Source: Desulfuromonas sp. (GTDB taxonomy: Bacteria > Desulfobacterota > Desulfuromonadia > Desulfuromonadales > SZUA-401). Taken from it: 15,279 bases of DNA. Below are positions 1-7,713 of the stretch, piece by piece. A program made the translations under genes and the position numbers. Position 1 is the first letter of the stretch. Each line of letters begins with the position of its first letter. Under the pieces are notes generated by a model. That model saw nothing but the letters and a program-made list of their open reading frames with translations. It was not told where the DNA came from and did no database searches. Location: NCBI GenBank assembly GCA_002869605.1, contig PKUI01000105.1, positions 1 to 15,279 of the forward strand. Direction: 5' to 3'.

Positions 1-40
1 AAAGATCGAATGATTTTCAAGGTGGATTACAAAAACAAAA

Positions 41-76
41 AAGGCACTTAGCATATCTCGCTAAGTGCCTTTTTTT
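41..76. terminator. Bidirectional rho-independent terminator
   Basis: A 12-bp perfect stem (41-52 with 60-71) closes a 7-nt loop. It is followed by a run of T on the plus strand and, read on the minus strand, by a T-rich tract opposite 31-40. On the minus strand it lies just past the 3' end of the tRNA gene and should end that transcript. It could also stop plus-strand transcription arriving from outside the window. Confidence 0.85.
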
Positions 77-80
77 ATTA

Positions 81-155
81 TGGTGGGCGATACTGGGATC
101 GAACCAGTGACATCTCGCGTGTGAGGCGAGCGCTCTCCCGCTGAGCTAATCGCCC
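81..155 (-). tRNA. tRNA-Val (anticodon CAC)
   Basis: Read on the minus strand this folds as a complete 75-nt cloverleaf. It has a 7-bp acceptor stem (GGGCGAT/ATCGCCC), a 4-bp D stem (GCTC/GAGC), an anticodon stem CTCGC/GCGAG around the loop CTCACAC, a T arm ACTGG-TTCGATC-CCAGT, and a genome-encoded 3' CCA. The anticodon is CAC, which reads the valine codon GUG. It stands alone, with its own promoter upstream and a strong hairpin terminator directly downstream, so it is probably a single-gene transcript. Confidence 0.95.
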
Positions 156-177
156 GAAGTCTCTTCGGTGGATGGAG

Positions 178-207
178 GTTATAGCAATTTCCACGAGTTA
201 GTGTCAA
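178..207 (-). promoter_or_regulatory. Sigma-70 promoter of tRNA-Val
   Basis: On the minus strand a perfect TTGACA (-35, 202-207) is separated by 18 bp from TATAAC (-10, 178-183). The -10 is preceded by an extended TGC element. The predicted start near 171 lies about 16 nt before the mature tRNA 5' end at 155, a normal leader length. Confidence 0.75.
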
Positions 208-248
208 CGCTTTTATGCGGCATTTCAGCAACATGGACTATCCTATGA

Positions 249-641
249 TCATGGCATCATCTTGGCAACCCATTCCGTCGGCAGGTTACAGGGCCGTCTG
301 TCAGCACCGATTACGACATGGCGAGTCTCTCCTGCACATAGCAGGGTCCCGTCGCTGCGCGTGGCGGTATAGCTAAAGGTCAGCACCTTTCCTCTGGCGC
401 GTTCGAGGGTGGATGTAATAACCACCCGATCCTCGTAAAAGGCAGGAGCCTTGTACTTAATCTTGGCCTCGGCTACCACGACGAAGAACCCTAGCTGCTC
501 CATCTCAGAATAGTTGAGACCACGTTGACGTAAAAAGTCTGAACGCCCCTCCTCAAACCAGGTCAGGTAATTGCGATGGTGCACTACACCCTGTGCATCG
601 GTCTCTGCATAGCGCACCGTAAGTTCGAAGCTACTGGTCAT
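249..641 (-). CDS. YbgC/FadM-family acyl-CoA thioesterase
   Basis: The 130-residue protein has the size of a single hotdog-fold acyl-CoA thioesterase of the 4-hydroxybenzoyl-CoA thioesterase/YbgC group. The N-terminal signature is clear: an R-Y-A-E-T-D-A-Q-G-V-V-H-H segment (residues 10-22), in which Asp15 matches the family's catalytic aspartate and the following G-V-V-H-H-x-N-Y is the usual substrate-binding helix start. Such enzymes hydrolyse cytosolic acyl-CoA or acyl-ACP thioesters and are usually tetrameric; the actual acyl substrate cannot be told from sequence. The start has an AGGGGAG ribosome-binding site about 12 nt upstream. The gene stands alone, with a strong promoter at 679-708 and no clear terminator before the tRNA promoter, so some read-through into the tRNA is possible. 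Confidence 0.85.
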   Translation of the reverse strand: MTSSFELTVRYAETDAQGVVHHRNYLTWFEEGRSDFLRQRGLNYSEMEQLGFFVVVAEAKIKYKAPAFYEDRVVITSTLERARGKVLTFSYTATRSDGTLLCAGETRHVVIGADRRPCNLPTEWVAKMMP

Positions 642-678
642 CTAGACGACATCTCCCCTGAATCGCTAAAGCTCTGGC

Positions 679-708
679 ACTATATCGACCATTCTGAACG
701 GTGGTCAA
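679..708 (-). promoter_or_regulatory. Thioesterase promoter with palindromic operator candidate in the spacer
   Basis: On the minus strand TTGACC (703-708) is followed after 18 bp by TATAGT (679-684), each matching consensus at 5 of 6 positions. The spacer contains the hyphenated palindrome ACC-n-TTC-n-GAA-n-GGT at 688-702. A second inverted repeat, GACCA/TGGTC (687-691 and 702-706), overlaps it. A repressor dimer bound here would block polymerase, so regulation by an acyl-CoA-responsive or similar dimeric regulator is plausible. The regulator is not identified. Confidence 0.55.
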
Positions 709-771
709 GATGCTAATAGATATATGTGCCCTGCCGCCTTGCAATTTTTGCGTGAGTTGTTTTGATTATAG

Positions 772-2196
<1,425 letters not shown>

Positions 2197-2214
2197 CCTT
2201 GCACCTGTAAAACG

Positions 2215-2243
2215 AAAAGGCGGGCCTAAGGCCCGCCTTTTTT
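2215..2243 (+). terminator. Rho-independent terminator of metY
   Basis: A GC-rich 9-bp core stem (2218-2226 with 2230-2238, AGGCGGGCC/GGCCCGCCT) closes a TAA loop and is followed by six T residues. It begins 19 bp after the metY stop codon. A short A run on the left side means it may also work in the other orientation for trmL. Confidence 0.9.
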
Positions 2244-2307
2244 GCATCTCTGATACTAAATGCCCCATCATAACCGCGAGAGTACTGCCCACAGCTGACC
2301 GCTACAC

Positions 2308-2817
2308 CTAGACAAGTCTGCCGGTCTGACGCAAAGCCTCATAAAGAACCACACCTGCAGAGGTTGAAAGGTTCAAACTGCGAACTCGCTCATCAAAAAT
2401 AGGTATCCGGATCGCCTGCTCGGCTTGGGTCTCGAGCAGCGACTCCGGCAACCCCTTGGTCTCTTTACCGAAGACCAGCATGTCACCAGCAGTGTAGTCG
2501 ACCTCACTATAGACCCTTTGAGCCTTCTTTGACGCATACCAGTAACGAGCCTTTGGGTAGGCGGTCTGCAGTTCCTCCAGCGAATCCCAGCGCTTGAGCT
2601 GCACGGCCTCCCAATAGTCGAGTCCGGCCCGCTTGAGGTACTTATCATCGAGAGAAAAACCGAGTTTGCCGACAAGGTGCAAAATGGTGCCCGTTGCGGC
2701 ACACAGCCGCGCAATGTTGCCGGTATTGGGTGGAATCTCTGGTTCAATAAGAACGATATGAAATGAATCTTGTGTCGGCACGGTTACACTCGCCAGCGTT
2801 TGTGAAGCCAGAACCAT
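2308..2817 (-). CDS. trmL: tRNA (cytidine(34)-2'-O)-methyltransferase TrmL
   Basis: This SPOUT-class (SpoU) methyltransferase 2'-O-methylates the wobble nucleotide (C34/cmnm5U34) of tRNA-Leu isoacceptors, using SAM bound in a trefoil knot; it acts in the cytosol as a dimer. All three family blocks are present: motif 1 around E-P-E-I-P-P-N-T-G-N-I-A-R (residues 25-37), motif 2 M-L-V-F-G-K-E-T-K-G-L-P (113-124), and motif 3 from I-P-I-F-D-E-R-V-R-S-L-N-L-S-T-S-A-G-V (138-156). The length of 150-170 residues is normal. The start is uncertain: the ATG at 2817 overlaps the upstream acyltransferase by 34 bp and has a weak ribosome-binding site, and homologous length would be better matched by a GTG at 2781, 2 nt after the acyltransferase stop. 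It is co-transcribed with that gene. Confidence 0.9.
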   Translation of the reverse strand: MVLASQTLASVTVPTQDSFHIVLIEPEIPPNTGNIARLCAATGTILHLVGKLGFSLDDKYLKRAGLDYWEAVQLKRWDSLEELQTAYPKARYWYASKKAQRVYSEVDYTAGDMLVFGKETKGLPESLLETQAEQAIRIPIFDERVRSLNLSTSAGVVLYEALRQTGRLV

Positions 2818-3665
2818 TGCGAAGGCTCGCGCCGAATCGCCTTCTCCAGTACCTGGTTGACCAGCAGTGTGTTTTCATGCTGGTTATCGGGTCCGTCTGT
2901 TACGGGAAAATCGAGGGGCGGTTCGAATATGGAAAGGTATCGGTTGTCTTGGGTGCGCAACGTGAACCCCGGCACCACGGCGGCACCGGTCTTAAGCGCC
3001 AATTGCGCAACCATGGTCGTGGTGCGCGCCGGGCGACCGAAAAATTCCACCGCCTCGCCGTCGCGATTATCCTGATCCGGCAGGATGCAAACCACCTTCC
3101 CCTCCCCGAGGGCCTTGAGGATACGGCGGGCGCCACGCTTGGCATCGATCACTTCCCCGCCGCTCAACTCGCGGTTACGGGTAATAAACGCATCCATGCG
3201 GGGGTTCCGCATCTTCTTGGCAATAAACGCGGTAGGGAACCCAAGTTTAGGCAGGAAAAAGGTGCCGGCCTCCCAGAAGCCAAGATGCCCGGTCAGCAGC
3301 AAGACCCCCTTACCGCGAGCGTGGGCTTCACGGAGGTTGTCGAGCCCTTCAAAATCAAAATATTTAGACAGGTCCGGTTCGTCATGGAAACGCTTGAGCA
3401 TCAACAGTTCCATGGCAACAATGCCAAGATGAATGAACATCTTACGGACTTCGCTGCGCACCTCGGTGGGGGACAATTCGCTCAGAGCGTGCCGCATGTT
3501 CTCTTCGGCCATGCGCCGCCGCTTCCCGAACAGCGCGTGGCAACAGCGCCCCAACCAGGCCCCGAGAGACAAAGCCAGAGTGCGGGGCAACTGCGCTATG
3601 GTCGTTGAAAACAGGCGGAAAAAGATAAGTTCGATAAAAAATCGGATACTGCGGTTACGTGCCAT
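2784..3665 (-). CDS. Lysophospholipid/lipid A acyltransferase (LpxL/HtrB family)
   Basis: The 293-residue protein belongs to the Kdo2-lipid A secondary acyltransferase family (LpxL/LpxM/HtrB). A hydrophobic N-terminal segment (about residues 7-45) anchors it at the inner face of the cytoplasmic membrane. The catalytic HX4E motif is H127-L-G-F-W-E132 within L-L-T-G-H-L-G-F-W-E. Downstream blocks L-P-D-Q-D and F-F-G-R-P-A-R-T-T-T match the substrate-binding parts of the family. It transfers a fatty acyl chain from acyl-ACP to lipid A or a related lipid. The exact acceptor (lauroyl versus myristoyl position, or an unrelated lipid) cannot be decided. An AGGGAA ribosome-binding site lies about 6 nt before the ATG, a good promoter lies directly upstream, and trmL follows with overlapping or abutting ends. 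Confidence 0.87.
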   Translation of the reverse strand: MARNRSIRFFIELIFFRLFSTTIAQLPRTLALSLGAWLGRCCHALFGKRRRMAEENMRHALSELSPTEVRSEVRKMFIHLGIVAMELLMLKRFHDEPDLSKYFDFEGLDNLREAHARGKGVLLLTGHLGFWEAGTFFLPKLGFPTAFIAKKMRNPRMDAFITRNRELSGGEVIDAKRGARRILKALGEGKVVCILPDQDNRDGEAVEFFGRPARTTTMVAQLALKTGAAVVPGFTLRTQDNRYLSIFEPPLDFPVTDGPDNQHENTLLVNQVLEKAIRREPSQWFWLHKRWRV

Positions 3666-3698
3666 GACAATTTCCCTGGCCTGAAAAAAGGCGCGCGG

Positions 3699-3727
3699 AT
3701 ACTAGCATGCTTAAAACGGCAGGACAA
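3699..3727 (-). promoter_or_regulatory. Promoter of the acyltransferase-trmL unit
   Basis: On the minus strand TTGTCC (3722-3727) is separated by 17 bp from TAGTAT (3699-3704), which carries an extended TGC element directly upstream. The predicted start is near 3692, about 27 nt before the acyltransferase ATG. Confidence 0.6.
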
Positions 3728-3763
3728 GAATACATCCGGCCAAAAGGACACAACGGTAAGGAC

Positions 3764-3790
3764 AAAAAAAGGCGGCCCATGGCCGCCCCT
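3764..3790 (-). terminator. Rho-independent terminator of the receiver gene
   Basis: On the minus strand GGCGGCC (3781-3787) pairs with GGCCGCC (3771-3777) around a 3-nt loop and is followed by seven T residues (opposite 3764-3770). It lies about 20 bp after the receiver gene stop and separates that gene from the acyltransferase promoter. Confidence 0.85.
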
Positions 3791-3810
3791 AAAACCTATG
3801 TTGTGGCCCC

Positions 3811-4179
3811 CTAGTTCACCAAAACCATTTTCACAACGGAAAGAATCTGTTCAGCCTTAAACGGCTTAACCAGCCAACCGGAAGCCCCTGCGGCCCGCCC
3901 TTCCTGTTTCTTGGCGTCTTGGGATTCAGTGGTCAACATGATAATCGGCAGAAACCGCTGCCCCGGCAGCGCACGCAGCTGCTTGACCAATTCTATGCCG
4001 TCCATAATCGGCATATTCAGGTCGCTGATCACCAGGTCTGTCGGGGTTATCTGAAACTTATCCAAAGCATCTTGTCCATCTACGGCCTCAACCACTTCGT
4101 AACCACCATCGAGAAGGGTTGAAGAGACCAGTTGACGCACAGAAGCTGAATCGTCAACGATCATGATCTTTTTCTTCAT
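3811..4179 (-). CDS. CheY-like single-domain response regulator
   Basis: The 122-residue protein is one receiver domain with no output domain. The acidic pair is Asp9-Asp10, the phosphoacceptor is Asp53 in D-L-V-I-S-D-L-N-M-P, the switch threonine is Thr83 in M-L-T-T-E, and the conserved lysine is Lys105 in V-K-P-F. It should be phosphorylated by a histidine kinase and act by protein contact, as in chemotaxis or motility control. The S-D-L-N-M-P-I-M-D-G pattern is common in chemotaxis-type CheY proteins of this group. No kinase or che gene is next to it. The start at 4179 is preferred over 4203 because AAGGAG lies 9 nt upstream and the protein then opens with M-K-K-K-I-M-I-V-D-D. It follows the permease gene by 103 bp, has a candidate promoter of its own, and ends in a terminator. 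Confidence 0.93.
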   Translation of the reverse strand: MKKKIMIVDDSASVRQLVSSTLLDGGYEVVEAVDGQDALDKFQITPTDLVISDLNMPIMDGIELVKQLRALPGQRFLPIIMLTTESQDAKKQEGRAAGASGWLVKPFKAEQILSVVKMVLVN

Positions 4180-4188
4180 AGCAGTGTT

Positions 4189-4194
4189 CTCCTT
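4189..4194 (-). promoter_or_regulatory. Ribosome-binding site of the receiver gene
   Basis: AAGGAG on the minus strand ends 9 nt before the ATG at 4179. It lies inside the longer in-frame extension to 4203 and so rules in favour of the shorter protein. Confidence 0.75.
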
Positions 4195-4244
4195 GTGGGA
4201 CACAGATTACCATGCGTCCACACTCACATCACAGTTGTTTCAGA

Positions 4245-4273
4245 AAGATATAGGATTTTACCTAAAGGCTCAA
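4245..4273 (-). promoter_or_regulatory. Candidate promoter of the receiver gene
   Basis: On the minus strand TTGAGC (4268-4273) is separated by 17 bp from TATCTT (4245-4250), each matching consensus at 4 positions. It sits just after the permease stop, so the receiver may be transcribed independently. No terminator is visible between the two genes, so read-through is equally possible. Confidence 0.35.
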
Positions 4274-4282
4274 GTACGTAAA

Positions 4283-5263
4283 TCATTTTCCTTCGTGGCG
4301 GATGCGTGGATCCGCCAGGGCATAACTTAAGTCGGCCAGAAGATTGCCGAGCAAGGTAAGAACCGCGCCGATCACCAGAACTCCCATAATCAGAGGATAG
4401 TCACGCATCATCACCCCATCGTAAAACAGTTTACCCATCCCTGGGATGGCGAAAATCGTCTCGAAGATAACGCTGCCTCCGATAAGACCGGGTACCGACA
4501 GACCAAGAAGGGTAATCACCGGTAACAGTGCATTGCGCAAGGCATGCTTGTAGATAACCAGATGTTCCGGCAGCCCCTTGGCACGCGCCGTGAGAATGTA
4601 ATCCTGGCGAATCACCTCTAGCATATTGGAACGCATGTAGCGTGAAAAACCGGCGAGCCCGCCGAAGGCTGAGATGAACACCGGCAACATCAGATGGTGA
4701 ATAACATCCCAGACTTGACGTGGTGTACTCAGATAATCCCAGCCAAGCGACTTGATCCCCGAGATAGGAAACAGGCCGAGACGCACACCGAACCAGTCCA
4801 TCAGGAGCAGCGCAAGCCAGAAGGACGGCGTAGCAAAACCGATAAATACCAGCAGCGTTGTGCCGTGGTCGAACAACGAACCCTGATGCGTTGCGGAGTA
4901 GATACCAATCGGCACCGCCAGGGCAAGAATCAAACCGATGGAAAGGACATTCACCAGGATTGTAATCGGAAGATGCTCGAGAATCTTGTCGAGAACCGGG
5001 CGTTGATCCGTGGCGAAGGAGGTTCCGAAATCAAGCTGCAGCAGGTGACCCAACCAGGTGAGATACTGCTGGTAAAGCGGTTGATCGAGACCATACTGCT
5101 GGCGCAAGCGTTCCTGCAGGTCGGCACTCGCCTTGGGGTTGAGCTGGGTCTGCAGATCGGTCGGCTCCCCCGGAGCCAGGTGAATCACTACGAATGAGAT
5201 CAGGGTGATGCCGAGTAGAAGCGGAACCATCATCACCAAACGTCGTGCCAGGTAGCTCAGCAT
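4283..5263 (-). CDS. Oligopeptide/dipeptide-type ABC transporter permease (OppB/DppB family)
   Basis: The 326-residue protein has the normal length for an OppB/DppB permease and looks intact. It opens with the family's first membrane helix and periplasmic stretch (M-L-S-Y-L-A-R-R-L, then H-L-A-P-G-E-P-T-D), and has roughly six hydrophobic segments. The cytoplasmic EAA loop that contacts the ATPase is at residues 225-254 (T-A-R-A-K-G-L ... H-A-L-R-N-A-L-L-P). The late [18 protein letters not shown] segment is diagnostic of the family. It starts 15 bp after the solute-binding protein stop, with GGAG about 10 nt before the ATG. The expected next gene, the OppC/DppC permease, and the ATPases are absent: a CheY-like gene follows. 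Partners must be elsewhere, or the protein pairs with another Opp/Dpp system. Confidence 0.93.
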   Translation of the reverse strand: MLSYLARRLVMMVPLLLGITLISFVVIHLAPGEPTDLQTQLNPKASADLQERLRQQYGLDQPLYQQYLTWLGHLLQLDFGTSFATDQRPVLDKILEHLPITILVNVLSIGLILALAVPIGIYSATHQGSLFDHGTTLLVFIGFATPSFWLALLLMDWFGVRLGLFPISGIKSLGWDYLSTPRQVWDVIHHLMLPVFISAFGGLAGFSRYMRSNMLEVIRQDYILTARAKGLPEHLVIYKHALRNALLPVITLLGLSVPGLIGGSVIFETIFAIPGMGKLFYDGVMMRDYPLIMGVLVIGAVLTLLGNLLADLSYALADPRIRHEGK

Positions 5264-5278
5264 TGGTACACCACTCCA

Positions 5279-6928
5279 TCAACGATCATACTTCTGCTCC
5301 TGCTTCGGCACATACCAGTCAATGAAATTGTAGCGGATGCCCGCCGGGGCCTCCTCAACACCGTGAAATCTTCGAGCCACAACCGGCAACGCTTCGCTGA
5401 CATAGAGAAAGGTATAAGGTTGTTCTTCGGCAAGAATCTCCTGGAAACGATCGTATATTCGCTTCCTCTTTGTTTGATCGAAAATGCGCCGCCCCTTCTC
5501 CAGAAGGGTGTCCACCTCGCTGTTCTTGAAAGCAATGAAGTTGAGTTGGCGAGGTTCCGTCTTGCTCGAGTGCCAGATATCATATTGGTCAGGTTCTGGC
5601 CCTCCGGTCCATCCAAGGATCAGGGCATCGAAGTCTCCCGGGAAAACAAATTCATTGAGAAACGATGCCCACTCAATGACCCGCAGTTTGACATCGATGC
5701 CGATCTCTTTCAGCCGCCGTTGAATGATCTCTCCGGTTTTACTGCGCAAATCATTACCCTGGTTGGTGATAATCGTAAAAGAGAACGGTCTGCCGTCCTT
5801 ATCGAGCAGGCCGTCGTCATCACGGTCGCGCCAACCGGCCTCCGCCAGCAAGTCGCGCGCCTTCTCCGGGCTATAGTCGTAGTGGTGAACGTTAGGGTTA
5901 TAAACCCAAGTGTCGGGTTTGTAGGGTCCGGTTGCCTTCTGACCGTAGCCGAGCAACACGCCATCGACAATCTCGTCCTTGTTGATGGCATAAGCCAGTG
6001 CCTGACGAATTTTCTTGTCCTGGAACAACGGCCGGCGCAGGTTGTAGCCGAGAAAGGTATATCCGAAAGCGAGGTAGCGGTACTTGTTGTAACGGCGCTT
6101 GAAGGCAAGGGTTTCGGTCTGTCGATCATACTGCAACGGGGTCAGTCCCATGAAGTCGAGGCTTCCGGACTTCAGCTCGAGAAACATCGTCGACTGGTCA
6201 GGGATGATGCGATAAACCACCCTCTTGATATGGGGTGCCCCCTCAAAGTAGTTGGGGTTGGCCTCGAGCACCAGTTTTTCGCGTGCATCCCAACGTTTAA
6301 AGATATAGGGTCCGGTCCCGATGGGGGCTCGTGCCAGCGAACTTTCCGTGAGTTTATGCCCCTCCAGGAGATGCTTGGGATGAATCGAAACGCCCCAGCT
6401 CAGCAACGCGGGCGCATACGGCTCAGCGTAGGTCACCTGGAAGGTATAGTCGTCAGGGGCCTCGGCCTTGACGACCTGCAGGTAGTCCTCGGCGTAGGCG
6501 GTCGGCGTTTCGGGGTCGACATAGAGCTGGTAAGTGAACATCACGTCGGCCGAGGTAAACGGGGCACCGTCGTGCCAGGTGACTCCCTTGCGCAGCTTGA
6601 AGGTAATGGTCAGGTTATCCGGTGAAATCTGCCACGACTCTGCCAGCTCTCCCTCGGGGACAAAGTTTTTATCGTAACGGACCAGACCGTTATAAACCAG
6701 GCTGTTGATTTCCGACGAGGCCGAATCAGAAGCGAGAACCGGCAACAGCGTATTCGGTTCACCAATCGACCCTTCAATGAAGGTATCCCCACTGACAGGC
6801 GATGTTTCCTGCGAGGTATTCGATACCGGCTCCTGGCGGCAGGCGCTGGTTAGCACCAACCACATTACCAGGAGTCCGCACAAACCGGGACGCCACACCC
6901 CGCCGCACGGGCTAGCCAGCCCCGGCAT
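5279..6928 (-). CDS. Family 5 extracellular solute-binding lipoprotein (peptide-type)
   Basis: The 549-residue protein is an SBP_bac_5 (OppA/DppA/NikA-type) binding protein. A hydrophobic signal (about residues 16-29) ends in T-S-A-C with Cys30 as the lipidation site; the residue at -3 is Thr, slightly off consensus. Family landmarks include G-S-I-G-E-P-N-T-L-L-P-V near the mature N-terminus, L-A-E-S-W-Q-I-S-P-D, the W-H-D-G-A-P-F-T-S-A-D-V segment that identifies the family, G-T-G-P-Y, N-P-N-Y-F and R-Q-A-L-A-Y-A-I-N. It should capture a peptide or other small solute in the periplasm for the permease encoded next. The chosen ATG overlaps the upstream stop as TGATG; a GTG at 6931 is an equal alternative. 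Coupling to two other lipoprotein genes is unusual for an OppA homologue. The ligand is unknown. Confidence 0.9.
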   Translation of the reverse strand: MPGLASPCGGVWRPGLCGLLVMWLVLTSACRQEPVSNTSQETSPVSGDTFIEGSIGEPNTLLPVLASDSASSEINSLVYNGLVRYDKNFVPEGELAESWQISPDNLTITFKLRKGVTWHDGAPFTSADVMFTYQLYVDPETPTAYAEDYLQVVKAEAPDDYTFQVTYAEPYAPALLSWGVSIHPKHLLEGHKLTESSLARAPIGTGPYIFKRWDAREKLVLEANPNYFEGAPHIKRVVYRIIPDQSTMFLELKSGSLDFMGLTPLQYDRQTETLAFKRRYNKYRYLAFGYTFLGYNLRRPLFQDKKIRQALAYAINKDEIVDGVLLGYGQKATGPYKPDTWVYNPNVHHYDYSPEKARDLLAEAGWRDRDDDGLLDKDGRPFSFTIITNQGNDLRSKTGEIIQRRLKEIGIDVKLRVIEWASFLNEFVFPGDFDALILGWTGGPEPDQYDIWHSSKTEPRQLNFIAFKNSEVDTLLEKGRRIFDQTKRKRIYDRFQEILAEEQPYTFLYVSEALPVVARRFHGVEEAPAGIRYNFIDWYVPKQEQKYDR

Positions 6929-7713
6929 CACTGCTTCGCCCCTGTCGCCGGACCCCGGGGAAACGGCTCGGCCAATACGCCTGCTGGCGGAGTAAGGGAA
7001 AACAACCTGGGATCAATGACGACGTTTGTTTCGGGATCCTCGAAAGAAGTTTGCAACAGCGCCTCGAGGCGGGGCTGCTCCAGTCGGATCTTGGCCGGGA
7101 AGTTACTTCCGTAGACAAAGTCAGCGTAGGTAATCTCAATATCGAGGAGATCACCCCGATACCAATAGCTGCCAACCAGACGCTTCGCACGATCAAACTG
7201 GAGCTGCTGACGCCGGTCGCCCTGCTGCAGGGTTAATACGTACCCTTCCTGGCCACGCGCTTCTACAGCAACCACCGGCCCGGAGAGTAGTGGCACCTCG
7301 TAAAGCAGCAGGGAAATCATCTGCTCAAGCTCAATCGGCATCTGCGTGAGCAACTGCAGATTCTCAGAACTTGGGGGGCCCGTATAGAAGCGTCCCTTGG
7401 TCGGGACATAAAGGCTCAATCGTTCGCCGTCACTGCTGGCCTGCAGGTAAGAAGCGCCAAAAGGGGAGAGAATTTCAAGACGCAACCTGTCCGGTTTCTG
7501 TAGCACCAGGGCATTGCTGAAATTCATGCTCCGCGTACCATAGCGCAACTTAATGCTCGCCATCCCCTTTAGGGTCTGAAAACGTGCATTCTGCTGCTTA
7601 ACCTTAAGCAAGAGCTCTTCGCCCAGGCCAGGGTAGAGCTCAAGCGGCTCGAGCACCGGCTTAGCGCAGCCCCCCGCCAGAGACAACAACAGCAATAACA
7701 GGATGACCCTCAC
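6928..7713 (-). CDS. LolB/DUF4292-like outer-membrane lipoprotein
   Basis: The 261-residue protein begins with a short signal peptide (R2 followed by a leucine-rich helix) and the lipobox L-A-G-G-C with Cys16 as the lipidated residue. The mature part fits the LolB-like/DUF4292 half-barrel fold: V-K-Q-Q-N-A-R-F-Q-T-L-K-G-M-A-S-I-K-L (about residues 38-56), then P-D-R-L-R-L-E-I-L-S-P-F-G, S-D-G-E-R-L-S-L-Y-V-P, and late L-x-I-T-Y-A-D-F strands. LolB accepts lipoproteins from LolA and inserts them in the outer membrane; whether this divergent protein does so is inference. The GTG start overlaps the TPR gene stop (GTGA), with GAGGAG just upstream, and its own stop overlaps the next start, so the three lipoprotein genes are translationally coupled. 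The canonical lolB neighbour ispE is not present here. Confidence 0.7.
   Translation of the reverse strand: MRVILLLLLLSLAGGCAKPVLEPLELYPGLGEELLLKVKQQNARFQTLKGMASIKLRYGTRSMNFSNALVLQKPDRLRLEILSPFGASYLQASSDGERLSLYVPTKGRFYTGPPSSENLQLLTQMPIELEQMISLLLYEVPLLSGPVVAVEARGQEGYVLTLQQGDRRQQLQFDRAKRLVGSYWYRGDLLDIEITYADFVYGSNFPAKIRLEQPRLEALLQTSFEDPETNVVIDPRLFSLTPPAGVLAEPFPRGPATGAKQ

Noticed and set aside
2763..3608. 281-codon open frame on the plus strand opposite the acyltransferase gene
   Set aside because: The minus-strand frame carries the LpxL catalytic motif and a promoter; the plus frame is low-complexity, charged and unlike any family.
5363..6625. 420-codon open frame on the plus strand opposite the solute-binding protein gene
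   Set aside because: It is a mirror of a gene with clear family motifs; its own translation has no recognisable domain and no ribosome-binding site.
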